In this document: positions 1 through 5,244 of the stretch, piece by piece | Layout of the letters: each line of letters starts with the position of its first letter | Numbering within the stretch: the stretch's first letter is position 1 | From: Betaproteobacteria bacterium | Lineage (GTDB): Bacteria > Pseudomonadota > Gammaproteobacteria > Burkholderiales > SG8-39 | Direction: 5' to 3' | Assembly (NCBI GenBank): GCA_005882235.1 | Contig: VBCT01000076.1 | Location: 1-8,025, forward strand | Length of the DNA stretch: 8,025 nt | Translations under genes and position numbers: made by a program | Notes under the pieces: generated by a model | Databases searched by the model: none | What the model was told of the DNA's origin: nothing | What the model saw: only the letters and a program-made list of their open reading frames with translations

Positions 1-218
1 AAGTTGTCGCGTCCCACGACGGCGACCTGCGAGAACAGCGCCCCTTTGGGTTTCCAGCACTTGGTGCAGCCGCACACGTGATTGTGCGCGCACTGCCCCT
101 TGATCGATATCTCGACCCTGTTCTGCGAACAGTTGCAATACAGCGTCCCGCCGGCGAAGTTCTTCGCCGCGGGTTTCAGCCCGCCGTCGACCGCTGGATG
201 TATCTTGACACTAGCCAT
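1..218 (-). CDS. gfa: Glutathione-dependent formaldehyde-activating enzyme (S-(hydroxymethyl)glutathione synthase), N-terminal part
   Basis: Only the first 72 codons are present; the gene runs off the left edge. The protein begins MASVKIHPAVDGGLKP and shows the zinc-cysteine pattern of the Gfa family: a CxC pair (Cys28, Cys30) and a CGCTKCW motif (Cys49, Cys51, Cys54), followed by the typical stretch around FSQVAVVGRD. Family members promote condensation of formaldehyde with glutathione in the cytoplasm, feeding the glutathione-linked oxidation route to formate. The start is set by a GGAG box (226-230) eight bases before the ATG. It lies 89 bases downstream of xoxJ on the same strand, so it is probably the next gene of the xox operon. 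That placement suggests formaldehyde is a real product of the methanol dehydrogenase here. The assignment is firm on sequence; co-transcription is inferred. Confidence 0.93.
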   Translation of the reverse strand, partial: MASVKIHPAVDGGLKPAAKNFAGGTLYCNCSQNRVEISIKGQCAHNHVCGCTKCWKPKGALFSQVAVVGRDN

Positions 219-307
219 GATGATTTCTCCTTTTGGACACTACGCCGGCCACCGACGCGGCGGGGCCGCGCGGTGATGAATCAGGCAAGCAAGATCCGCG
301 ATTGCGC

Positions 308-1228
308 CTACTTTCCGGGCTTCGCGTCGCGAGTTAGCGAGGGATCGGCCGGAACGGTCATGATCCGGCCCTCGTCATCCAGCTGCGGCACGCCGTAAGC
401 GGCGAGGATCGCTTGAATGCGAGGGCGGTTGGCGTCGATCAGCCGCTCCATCCTGTCCTTCCACTCGCGCTCGCCGAAGCGCACGCCCATCGCGATGCGG
501 AAATCGAACTGGATCTCCGGGTCCGGCTGGAAAGGCACGACGGCCACCGTAGCGGAGGTCGCGCTCTTCGCGAAGTATCCGGCGATCGGTCCCCATACGA
601 ACGCGACATCGATCGCGCCGGTCGCCAAGTCCTTCTCGATGATCTCCCCCGGATAGCGCTCGGGATCGCCGGACTGGCGTTGATAGGAAACGACCTGATC
701 GAACAGGCGGTGCTTGAGCAGCCAATCGGCCGCGGGCGATTGACCGAATACGCCGAGCTTGAGCGATTTCAGCTTCGACGGCTCGAGCCTGAGCAAGCCC
801 TCGGGAACGGTTACGCTGTCGAGCCCTTTTCCCTTCGCATAGACGAGCGCGTAAGTCGAGCGATAGTAGGGCTTGGTGGTGGACGCAAGCTCGAAGCCGA
901 CCGGCACCCCCAATACCAGGTCGCACTTGAAGCGGTTGGAATCGGGATCGCGCCCGCGCAGCGTGTTGCGAATGAACCCCATGCGCTGCGGGAACCACGT
1001 GTACTCGAGCGTCCATCCCAGTTCGCGCGCCAAGAGGTCGGCGATCTTGTTCTCGAAGCCTTCGCCGGCGCGGTTGGAGAATGGAAGGTTGTTCGGGTCC
1101 TCGCAGACGCGCAGCACGCGGTCGCCGCCGACCGTCTCGCTTTGCTGCGCCGATGCGCCGAGCGACAGCAGCAGACCCGCCGCTATGACGACGAGGCTTG
1201 CGATGTGCTCGGAGGTCTTTCGGGTCAT
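308..1228 (-). CDS. xoxJ: XoxJ-type periplasmic substrate-binding-like protein associated with quinoprotein methanol dehydrogenase
   Basis: This is a 306-residue protein with a signal peptide (hydrophobic core at about residues 9-25, likely cut after ASA at 27). The mature start RVLRVCEDPNNLPFSN and the later stretches GFENKIADLLARELGW and YYRSTYALVY are typical of the extracellular solute-binding fold found next to PQQ dehydrogenases (MxaJ/XoxJ). Cys42 and Cys102 are the only cysteines and could form a disulfide. Members of this family are encoded with xoxF/mxaF rather than with ABC transporters, and are thought to bind the dehydrogenase and help its maturation or activation in the periplasm. 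The start codon overlaps the stop of the pentapeptide gene (ATGA, 1225-1228), and no strong Shine-Dalgarno is seen, which points to translational coupling. The family call is solid; the exact role in this organism is inferred. Confidence 0.9.
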   Translation of the reverse strand: MTRKTSEHIASLVVIAAGLLLSLGASAQQSETVGGDRVLRVCEDPNNLPFSNRAGEGFENKIADLLARELGWTLEYTWFPQRMGFIRNTLRGRDPDSNRFKCDLVLGVPVGFELASTTKPYYRSTYALVYAKGKGLDSVTVPEGLLRLEPSKLKSLKLGVFGQSPAADWLLKHRLFDQVVSYQRQSGDPERYPGEIIEKDLATGAIDVAFVWGPIAGYFAKSATSATVAVVPFQPDPEIQFDFRIAMGVRFGEREWKDRMERLIDANRPRIQAILAAYGVPQLDDEGRIMTVPADPSLTRDAKPGK

Positions 1229-2037
1229 CTCGTACGGGGCGGGAGCCCGCGCGCTCCTTGCGTCTTCGCGCGGTCGATCCCTCTTACGCTGCGAAAGGTG
1301 GCGGCGGTGAAATTCGCATCGGCGAGATTGGCGCCGGTGAAATCCGTGTCGATGAAATTCGACCCGCTCAAATCGGCACCGGCGAGGTTGGCGCCGCGCA
1401 TATCGGTGCCGCTGAACTCGGCCCCGCTCAGTTTGGCGCCGGCCAGGTTGGCGCCTGAAAGGTCTGAGAAGCTGAAATCGGCGCGGGAGAAATCAGACCC
1501 GGAAAGATCCGCGCCTCTCAGGTTAGCCGAGAGGATATTCGCCCGCATGAGCCCCATCGACTGGTTCTTCATGTCCGCTGCGCCATCCACCTTGGCGAGC
1601 ACGGCCTGCTCGAGATTCGCCCTTCTCAGATCGCCGATCAAGCGCGCGCCCGAAAGGTTCGCTCCCCTCAGGTCGGCGCCTTGAAGCTGCATCGAGAACA
1701 TCATCGCGCCCTGCAGATTGGCCTTGGTCAGGTTCGTGCCTTCGGCAAAGCTGACCGTGAGGTTGCACCGCGAGAGGTTGGCGCTCGCAAGGTTGCTGCG
1801 GTTCAGGATCGCCGCCGCGAGATTCGCTCCCTTGAAATCGATGCCTGACAAATCCAGCCCGGAGAGGTTCTTGGAATACAAATCGACCGGGGCGGAAGCC
1901 GAAGCTCTAGCCAACGCCGCGATGACTTGTTCGCGCGTCAGCTTTTCGTAGCCGGGCCATTCGGCGGCGCTCGGCAACCGCGGAAGCAATAAGGCGGCCG
2001 CCATGGCGAGCACGATGGCGTGCCGGGAGAGGCTCAT
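1225..2037 (-). CDS. Secreted pentapeptide-repeat protein within the xox operon
   Basis: This is a 270-residue protein. Residues 1-25 form a signal peptide ending in PSAA before EWPGYEKLT, so it should be periplasmic. A short helical segment (about 30-48, EKLTREQVIAAL) leads into pentapeptide repeats of the A(D/N)LXX type. One block covers about residues 57-135, a non-repeat break covers about 136-164 (including DGAADMKNQSMG), and a second block covers about 165-248. Such repeats build a right-handed quadrilateral beta-helix, normally used as a binding surface or scaffold with no catalytic site. The tail after 250 is basic and probably disordered. The gene overlaps the cytochrome stop by four bases (2034-2037) and the xoxJ start by four bases (1225-1228), so it is embedded in the operon and probably coupled to both. 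No known function can be assigned; a partner or assembly role for XoxF, XoxJ or the cytochrome is inferred from context. Confidence 0.93.
   Translation of the reverse strand: MSLSRHAIVLAMAAALLLPRLPSAAEWPGYEKLTREQVIAALARASASAPVDLYSKNLSGLDLSGIDFKGANLAAAILNRSNLASANLSRCNLTVSFAEGTNLTKANLQGAMMFSMQLQGADLRGANLSGARLIGDLRRANLEQAVLAKVDGAADMKNQSMGLMRANILSANLRGADLSGSDFSRADFSFSDLSGANLAGAKLSGAEFSGTDMRGANLAGADLSGSNFIDTDFTGANLADANFTAATFRSVRGIDRAKTQGARGLPPRTR
1290..1868 (-). repeat. Degenerate 15-base tandem repeat underlying the pentapeptide coils
   Basis: Within the pentapeptide-repeat gene the DNA itself is visibly periodic, with many near-copies of units such as GCCAACCTC/GCCGATCTT recurring every 15 bases on the minus strand. 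The repetition weakens over about 1545-1630, where the protein repeats are broken. This is the coding signature of the beta-helix coils and not an independent element, but such repeats can expand or contract by recombination or slippage. Confidence 0.75.
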
Positions 2038-2432
2038 TTCAGCTCTTCGAGACGGCCGGGCTGAATGGCGCCGTCGGAGCGGCCCTTCAAATACCCGTAG
2101 AGTCCGTCGAGGTTTTCCGTGACCATTTTGCTGCCGTCGAAGTTGGGCATGCCCTTCTCCGGGCGTCCCTTCATCATCGTTTGCTTGAACTCCTCTTTGG
2201 AGAGCCGCTTCAGGCTCTCGACCAGAGGCGGCCCGACCAAGCCTTCCTGCCGCGCGCCATGACAGCGCTCGCAGGCGAGCGCACGCCAGGTGCGCCAGCC
2301 CTCGAGCGTGATCTTGTCGACCTTGTTGCCGCCGGCGACTTCGTAGGGCGTGTCATCGGCCGCGACGGCGTAGCCCGGTGCAAGCGCGGCGAGCGCGAAT
2401 GCGATCCCGGCGATGAATTGCGTGTCTTTCAT
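2034..2432 (-). CDS. xoxG: c-type cytochrome, probable electron acceptor of XoxF (XoxG-like)
   Basis: This is a 132-residue precursor with a signal peptide (likely cut after YAVA at residue 24) and one haem-binding CERCH motif (Cys54, Cys57, His58). Met95 in KGMPNF is the likely distal haem ligand. The end of the domain, YLKGRSDGAIQPGRLEEL, resembles the C-terminal stretch of cytochromes encoded beside PQQ alcohol dehydrogenases. It would accept electrons from XoxF in the periplasm and pass them on to the respiratory chain. I chose the ATG at 2432 over an in-frame TTG nine bases upstream, because a GAGG box (2442-2445) lies nine bases before the ATG and directly against the TTG. At about 108 mature residues it is small compared with the XoxG proteins I know, so the name is by context. 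It follows xoxF after a terminator and overlaps the next gene by four bases. Confidence 0.88.
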   Translation of the reverse strand: MKDTQFIAGIAFALAALAPGYAVAADDTPYEVAGGNKVDKITLEGWRTWRALACERCHGARQEGLVGPPLVESLKRLSKEEFKQTMMKGRPEKGMPNFDGSKMVTENLDGLYGYLKGRSDGAIQPGRLEELK

Positions 2433-2454
2433 GCTCAGCAACCTCTACGAGATT

Positions 2455-2485
2455 AAAAAGGCTGACACCCCGAAGGATGTCAGCC
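2455..2485 (-). terminator. Rho-independent terminator between xoxF and the cytochrome gene
   Basis: On the minus strand an 11-base-pair stem (GGCTGACATCC against GGGTGTCAGCC, including one G-T pair) closes a TTCG tetraloop and is followed directly by five Ts (2459-2455). The stem begins 24 bases after the xoxF stop. Only nine bases separate the T run from the Shine-Dalgarno of the cytochrome gene. This leaves no room for a separate promoter downstream, so the rest of the operon must depend on read-through or on a promoter placed before the hairpin. It may also protect the 3' end of xoxF mRNA. Confidence 0.9.
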
Positions 2486-2509
2486 TCCTAACGCTCGATG
2501 CTATGAGTC

Positions 2510-4318
2510 TTACGGCAAAACGAAGACAGTGAGGACGCCGCCGAGCTCGGTGTAGTTCTTCAGCTCCTTGTAGCCCCCCACCGCGCCCAGGCCGTCGGTG
2601 TCCTTCTCGAGCCCCGCGGCAAGACCGATACCGGCCCAACCGCCGATACCCGAGAGCACACCGATATACTGCTTGCCCTTGTACTGCCAGGTGTTCAGGT
2701 TGCCGATGATGCCGGAGGGCGTCTTGAACTTGTACAGCTCCTTGCTGATGTTGCTGGCGTCGACGCACTTCACGTAGCCCTCGAGCGTCCCGTAGCAGGC
2801 GATGCCACCTGCCGTGACGAGCGCGCCGCTCCAGACCGAGAACTTTTCGGCCTTCGACTTCACGATCTTGCCGGTGCCGGCGTCCCACATGATGAAGTTG
2901 CCCATGCCGCCGTGACTGCCCGGCGCCGGGAACATCGACAGCGTCGCGCCCACGTACGGCTGACCGGCCGTGTACTCGACCTTGAACGGCTCGTAGTCCA
3001 TGCACACGTGATTGGTCGGCACGTAGAACATCTTGTTCGCCGGATTGTATGCAGCCGGCTGCTGGTCCTTGGTGCCGAGCGCCGCTGGGCAGATCTGCTT
3101 GGTGTTCACGTCCGCGCCTTGCGCCTGCGTGCTGTACTTGGCGACGACCTGCGGGCGGCCGGTCTTCATGTCGACGTGCGTCGCCCAGTTCACCTTTGGA
3201 TCGTATTTCTCGGCGACCAGCAGCTGGCCCGTGACGCGATCCAGCGTGTAGCCGAAGCCGTTGCGGTCGAAATGCACCAGGACGTTGCGCGGTTTGCCCT
3301 TCACGTTGACGCCGTCGGCCAGGATCATCTCGTTCACGCCGTCGAAATCCCACTCGTCGTGCGGCGTCATCTGGTACACCCACTTCGCCTGACCGGTGTC
3401 GACGTCACGCGCCCAGATCGTCATCGACCACTTGTTGTCGCCGGGGCGTTGCACCGGGTTCCAGGTGCTGGGGTTGCCCGAGCCGTAATACATCAGGTTG
3501 AGCTTCGGGTCGTAGCTGTACCAGCCCCAGGTCGTGCCGCCCCCGATCTTCCACTGATCGCCCTGCCAGCTCTTCAGCGACGAGTCCCTGCCGACCGGCG
3601 CCATCTTGCCGTCGGTCCAGGTCATGGTCTTGTCCGGATCCATGAGCATCTCGGCGTCGGGCCCGGTGCTGTAGGCTTTCCACACCTGCCTGCCGCTCTT
3701 GATGTCATAGGCGGCGACGAAACCGCGAACGCCGAACTCGCCTCCCGAAATGCCGGTGATCACCTTGTCCTTGAAAACGTGCGGGGCGTTGGTGTTCGTT
3801 TCACCCTTCTTGGGATCGCCGTTCTTGACCTTCCACATCTCTTTGCCGGTCTTGGCGTCGAGCGCGACGAGATTGGTGTCGGCCTGCTGCAGGAAAATCT
3901 TGCCGTCGGCGTATGCGAGGCCGCGGTTGACGGTGTCGCAGCACATCACGGGAATCACCGTCGGGTCCTGCCTCGGCTCGTACTTCCACTTGATCTGCTG
4001 ATCGGCGAGGCTGATGGCGAACACCTTGTTAGGGAACGGGCTGTGGATGTACAGCATGTCGCCGATCACCAACGGACCGCCTTCGTGGCCGCGTAAGACG
4101 CCGGTGGAGAAGGTCCAGGCGACGCGCAGGTTCTTGACGTTTTCCTTGTTGATCTGCTTGAGCGCGCTGTAGCGCTGGTTCTGCATGTTGCCCGCCTGCA
4201 TCGCCCAGTTCTTGGAGTCCTGGGTGAGCTTGATGACTTCCTGATTGGCGAACGCGAGCCCCGGAAGAGCAGCGAGGCCGAGCAGAATGCCCCACGTGTA
4301 CGTGCGTTTTGATGCCAT
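2510..4318 (-). CDS. xoxF: Lanthanide-dependent PQQ methanol dehydrogenase XoxF
   Basis: This is a 602-residue quinoprotein with a signal peptide (about residues 1-24, cut after LAFA). It oxidises methanol (and probably formaldehyde) in the periplasm, using PQQ and a bound metal. Visible landmarks of the eight-bladed propeller enzyme are the vicinal cysteine pair Cys126-Cys127 (VMCCDTVNRG) that stacks on PQQ, the metal-ligand positions Glu194 (SGGEFGVRG) and Asn282 (GSGNPSTWN), and the catalytic Asp324 in HDEWDFDGVNE. Asp326, two residues on, is the extra carboxylate that marks lanthanide-type XoxF enzymes; calcium-type MxaF has alanine there. The pattern fits the XoxF5 style best, though the clade needs a tree. 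The open frame extends far upstream, but the start at 4318 is fixed by a strong AAAGGAGG box (4327-4334) eight bases before the ATG and by the signal peptide. It is first in the operon and ends in TAA before a strong terminator. Confidence 0.98.
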   Translation of the reverse strand: MASKRTYTWGILLGLAALPGLAFANQEVIKLTQDSKNWAMQAGNMQNQRYSALKQINKENVKNLRVAWTFSTGVLRGHEGGPLVIGDMLYIHSPFPNKVFAISLADQQIKWKYEPRQDPTVIPVMCCDTVNRGLAYADGKIFLQQADTNLVALDAKTGKEMWKVKNGDPKKGETNTNAPHVFKDKVITGISGGEFGVRGFVAAYDIKSGRQVWKAYSTGPDAEMLMDPDKTMTWTDGKMAPVGRDSSLKSWQGDQWKIGGGTTWGWYSYDPKLNLMYYGSGNPSTWNPVQRPGDNKWSMTIWARDVDTGQAKWVYQMTPHDEWDFDGVNEMILADGVNVKGKPRNVLVHFDRNGFGYTLDRVTGQLLVAEKYDPKVNWATHVDMKTGRPQVVAKYSTQAQGADVNTKQICPAALGTKDQQPAAYNPANKMFYVPTNHVCMDYEPFKVEYTAGQPYVGATLSMFPAPGSHGGMGNFIMWDAGTGKIVKSKAEKFSVWSGALVTAGGIACYGTLEGYVKCVDASNISKELYKFKTPSGIIGNLNTWQYKGKQYIGVLSGIGGWAGIGLAAGLEKDTDGLGAVGGYKELKNYTELGGVLTVFVLP

Positions 4319-4420
4319 CTGGATTTCCTCCTTTGTATGCTGATGGATGCGCCGCATAACACTTACGCCGCGAACAAAGGACGCTGCGCATTTCTTCTTA
4401 AACTTTATACCCGCGCCGGG

Positions 4421-4450
4421 GAAAATGCACCTCTCGCGAGGACGCTTTTC
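4421..4450. repeat. Interrupted 30-base dyad upstream of xoxF
   Basis: Two nested pairs of arms share one centre. GAAAA (4421-4425) faces TTTTC (4446-4450), and CCTC (4430-4433) faces GAGG (4438-4441), each separated by four unpaired bases, around a central TCGC. It sits about 105-130 bases before the xoxF ATG, just upstream of the TATAAA hexamer. It could be an operator half-site arrangement. The arms are short, so chance is not excluded. Confidence 0.35.
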
Positions 4451-4474
4451 CGCACAGAACGCGCACTGCCCCTT

Positions 4475-4495
4475 ACTGTTCCAAAAGCGAACAGT
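4475..4495. promoter_or_regulatory. Perfect inverted repeat ACTGTTC-N7-GAACAGT, probable regulator binding site
   Basis: Two exact 7-base arms flank a 7-base A-rich spacer, with 14 bases between arm centres, which suits a dimeric helix-turn-helix protein contacting one DNA face. It lies about 157-177 bases upstream of the xoxF start codon, a usual distance for an enhancer-type site. The TGT...ACA layout is reminiscent of sites bound by Fis-type HTH regulators such as the one encoded at 5245. That pairing is inferred. No T run follows on either strand, so it is not a typical terminator. Confidence 0.5.
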
Positions 4496-4605
4496 CGAGG
4501 AGTTCGCCGTGGCAAAAAAAATGGGAGTCACGCGCGCGCGGGGAGTACTCAGGCCGAGGTAGCGCCGCAGGAGCCATGCTGCGCCGCCGCAAGCGTGTGC
4601 TCGGG

Positions 4606-4968
4606 CTAGCGCGGCACGCCGCAGTGCTTCATCGCGTCGCCCTGGGTTTGCAGATAGCGCTTTGCCGTTTCTCGCACCTGCGGCGGATCGCGGAACACGC
4701 CGCCGCGTTCGCCGGCGAGGCTCTGATAGCGCGCTGCGGTCGAGGCTTCCACGAAATCGTCGTAGGTATACGCTCGGGCGATCTCGTCGACCAGGCATGC
4801 GCACTTGTAGAGGAACTCTTGCTTGCCGCCGTTCTTCTGCATGCATTCAAGGACGAACTCGACCCGGTCTACGGTGGGATAGCCCGTGGCCCCTGCACCC
4901 TGTGCCCAAGCGGCACCGGGCGCCATCGCTAGCGCCAAGGAAAGCGCGACTCGGCGGGTCGACGACAT
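4606..4968 (-). CDS. Small secreted four-cysteine protein of unknown function
   Basis: This is a 120-residue protein with a clear signal peptide (about residues 1-22, ending GAAWA before QGAGATG). The mature part, about 98 residues, has four cysteines: Cys42 (VLECMQ), a CxC pair Cys56/Cys58 (YKCACLVDEI) and Cys116 near the C-terminus (MKHCG). The pattern suggests two disulfides or a metal site in the periplasm. It looks mostly helical and has no haem motif (no CxxCH). I do not recognise a named family. Its start is set by an AAGGAGG box (4973-4979) with a short 4-base spacer. It lies upstream of xoxF on the same strand, 287 bases away, and is divergent from the regulator gene. A role in methanol oxidation or metal or redox handling is suggested only by position. 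Confidence 0.85.
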   Translation of the reverse strand: MSSTRRVALSLALAMAPGAAWAQGAGATGYPTVDRVEFVLECMQKNGGKQEFLYKCACLVDEIARAYTYDDFVEASTAARYQSLAGERGGVFRDPPQVRETAKRYLQTQGDAMKHCGVPR

Positions 4969-5102
4969 ACTGCCTCCTTGATCCTAAAGTGCAATCTGCA
5001 CGAGGCTCGATGCTAGCACGCGGTTTCACGGCGCGGCTCGCGCCGCGCCCGCGCGCAGTCTCCGCTCCAGAATACAATAGCTCGGACGGTCCACAAGCAA
5101 GA

Positions 5103-5116
5103 TGGGCAACTGCCCA
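5103..5116. repeat. 14-base palindrome TGGGCA-AC-TGCCCA
   Basis: The 6-base arms are exact around a central AC. It lies about 130 bases upstream of the regulator start and about 135 bases upstream of the four-cysteine gene start, almost midway between them. On the minus strand its TTGC also sits at the right 10-base distance from a GG (5118-5119) to mimic a -12/-24 element, but the -24 part is poor. It could be an operator shared by both divergent genes. Confidence 0.35.
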
Positions 5117-5149
5117 ACCCTCCCTTCGCCTGCACCGCGCTCAAACGTT

Positions 5150-5184
5150 CGGGTGCGGACGCGTGGCATAATTGCCGCCACCCG
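5150..5184 (+). promoter_or_regulatory. Dyad with weak sigma-54-like -24/-12 spacing upstream of the regulator
   Basis: CGGGTGCGG (5150-5158) faces CCGCCACCCG (5175-5184), matching except for one bulged base. Inside it, TGGCAT (5164-5169) and a GC at 5177-5178 keep the GG-N10-GC spacing of sigma-54 promoters, although the -12 half reads CCGC and not TTGC. A CATAAT hexamer (5167-5172) is an alternative -10 box without a clear -35. It lies about 60-95 bases before the regulator ATG, a plausible promoter or autoregulatory position. Confidence 0.35.
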
Positions 5185-5244
5185 AGGCAACGCCACAGAC
5201 ACACCCTGACGCAAGGCTCCCCGCTAGTCACGAAGGAGAGGGTC

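Larger units (their letters stand above)
4319..4605 (-). promoter_or_regulatory. Upstream region of xoxF (non-coding, probable promoter and operator)
   Basis: This 287-base stretch lies between the four-cysteine gene and xoxF and holds no convincing gene. It contains the xoxF Shine-Dalgarno (4327-4334), a TATAAA hexamer on the minus strand (4409-4404) that could be a -10 box but lacks a good -35, and two dyads (4421-4450 and 4475-4495). It also has an A8 run (4514-4521) next to a CG-rich alternating tract. I searched the minus strand for the GG-N10-GC spacing of a sigma-54 promoter. The only hit, far upstream near 4553-4566, matches the rest of the consensus poorly. The true start site cannot be told by eye. 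Confidence 0.55.
4969..5244. promoter_or_regulatory. Divergent intergenic region between the four-cysteine gene and the regulator
   Basis: These 276 bases must carry the promoters for both divergent genes. They hold a 14-base palindrome (5103-5116), a larger dyad (5150-5184) and the regulator's AAGGAG box (5233-5238). A TTGTGG / TATTCT pair with a 16-base spacer can be read on the minus strand at about 5070-5098, as a weak sigma-70 candidate for the four-cysteine gene. Short open frames crossing this region lack ribosome sites and protein-like composition. Confidence 0.5.

Noticed and set aside
413..1684. 423-codon open frame on the plus strand
   Set aside because: It is antisense to xoxJ and the pentapeptide gene, with arginine/alanine/leucine-rich composition typical of GC-rich shadow frames. 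The C-terminal repetition only mirrors the pentapeptide repeats.
1290..1868. Regular short repeats that could suggest a CRISPR or minisatellite
   Set aside because: The 15-base period is in frame with pentapeptide coding units and has no unique spacers; it is explained by the protein.
2433..2441. TTG start for the cytochrome, three codons upstream
   Set aside because: The Shine-Dalgarno abuts this codon with no spacer, whereas it is nine bases from the ATG at 2432.
2912..4096. 394-codon open frame on the plus strand
   Set aside because: It is antisense to xoxF, with a composition rich in valine, histidine and arginine and no recognisable domain; xoxF is unambiguous here.
4514..4545. A8 run beside CG-rich alternating sequence as a terminator of the four-cysteine gene
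   Set aside because: On the minus strand the T8 is preceded by self-complementary CG repeats but no clean stem of useful length with a loop can be drawn.
4553..4566. Sigma-54 promoter for xoxF on the minus strand
   Set aside because: Only the GG-N10-GC spacing is met; neither the -24 nor the -12 element resembles the consensus, and it is about 235 bases from the start codon.
4319..4846. N-terminal extension of the xoxF frame up to 4846
   Set aside because: The added residues are arginine-rich and antiparallel in content to nothing known, they overlap the four-cysteine gene in another frame, and the ATG at 4318 has a perfect ribosome site plus signal peptide.
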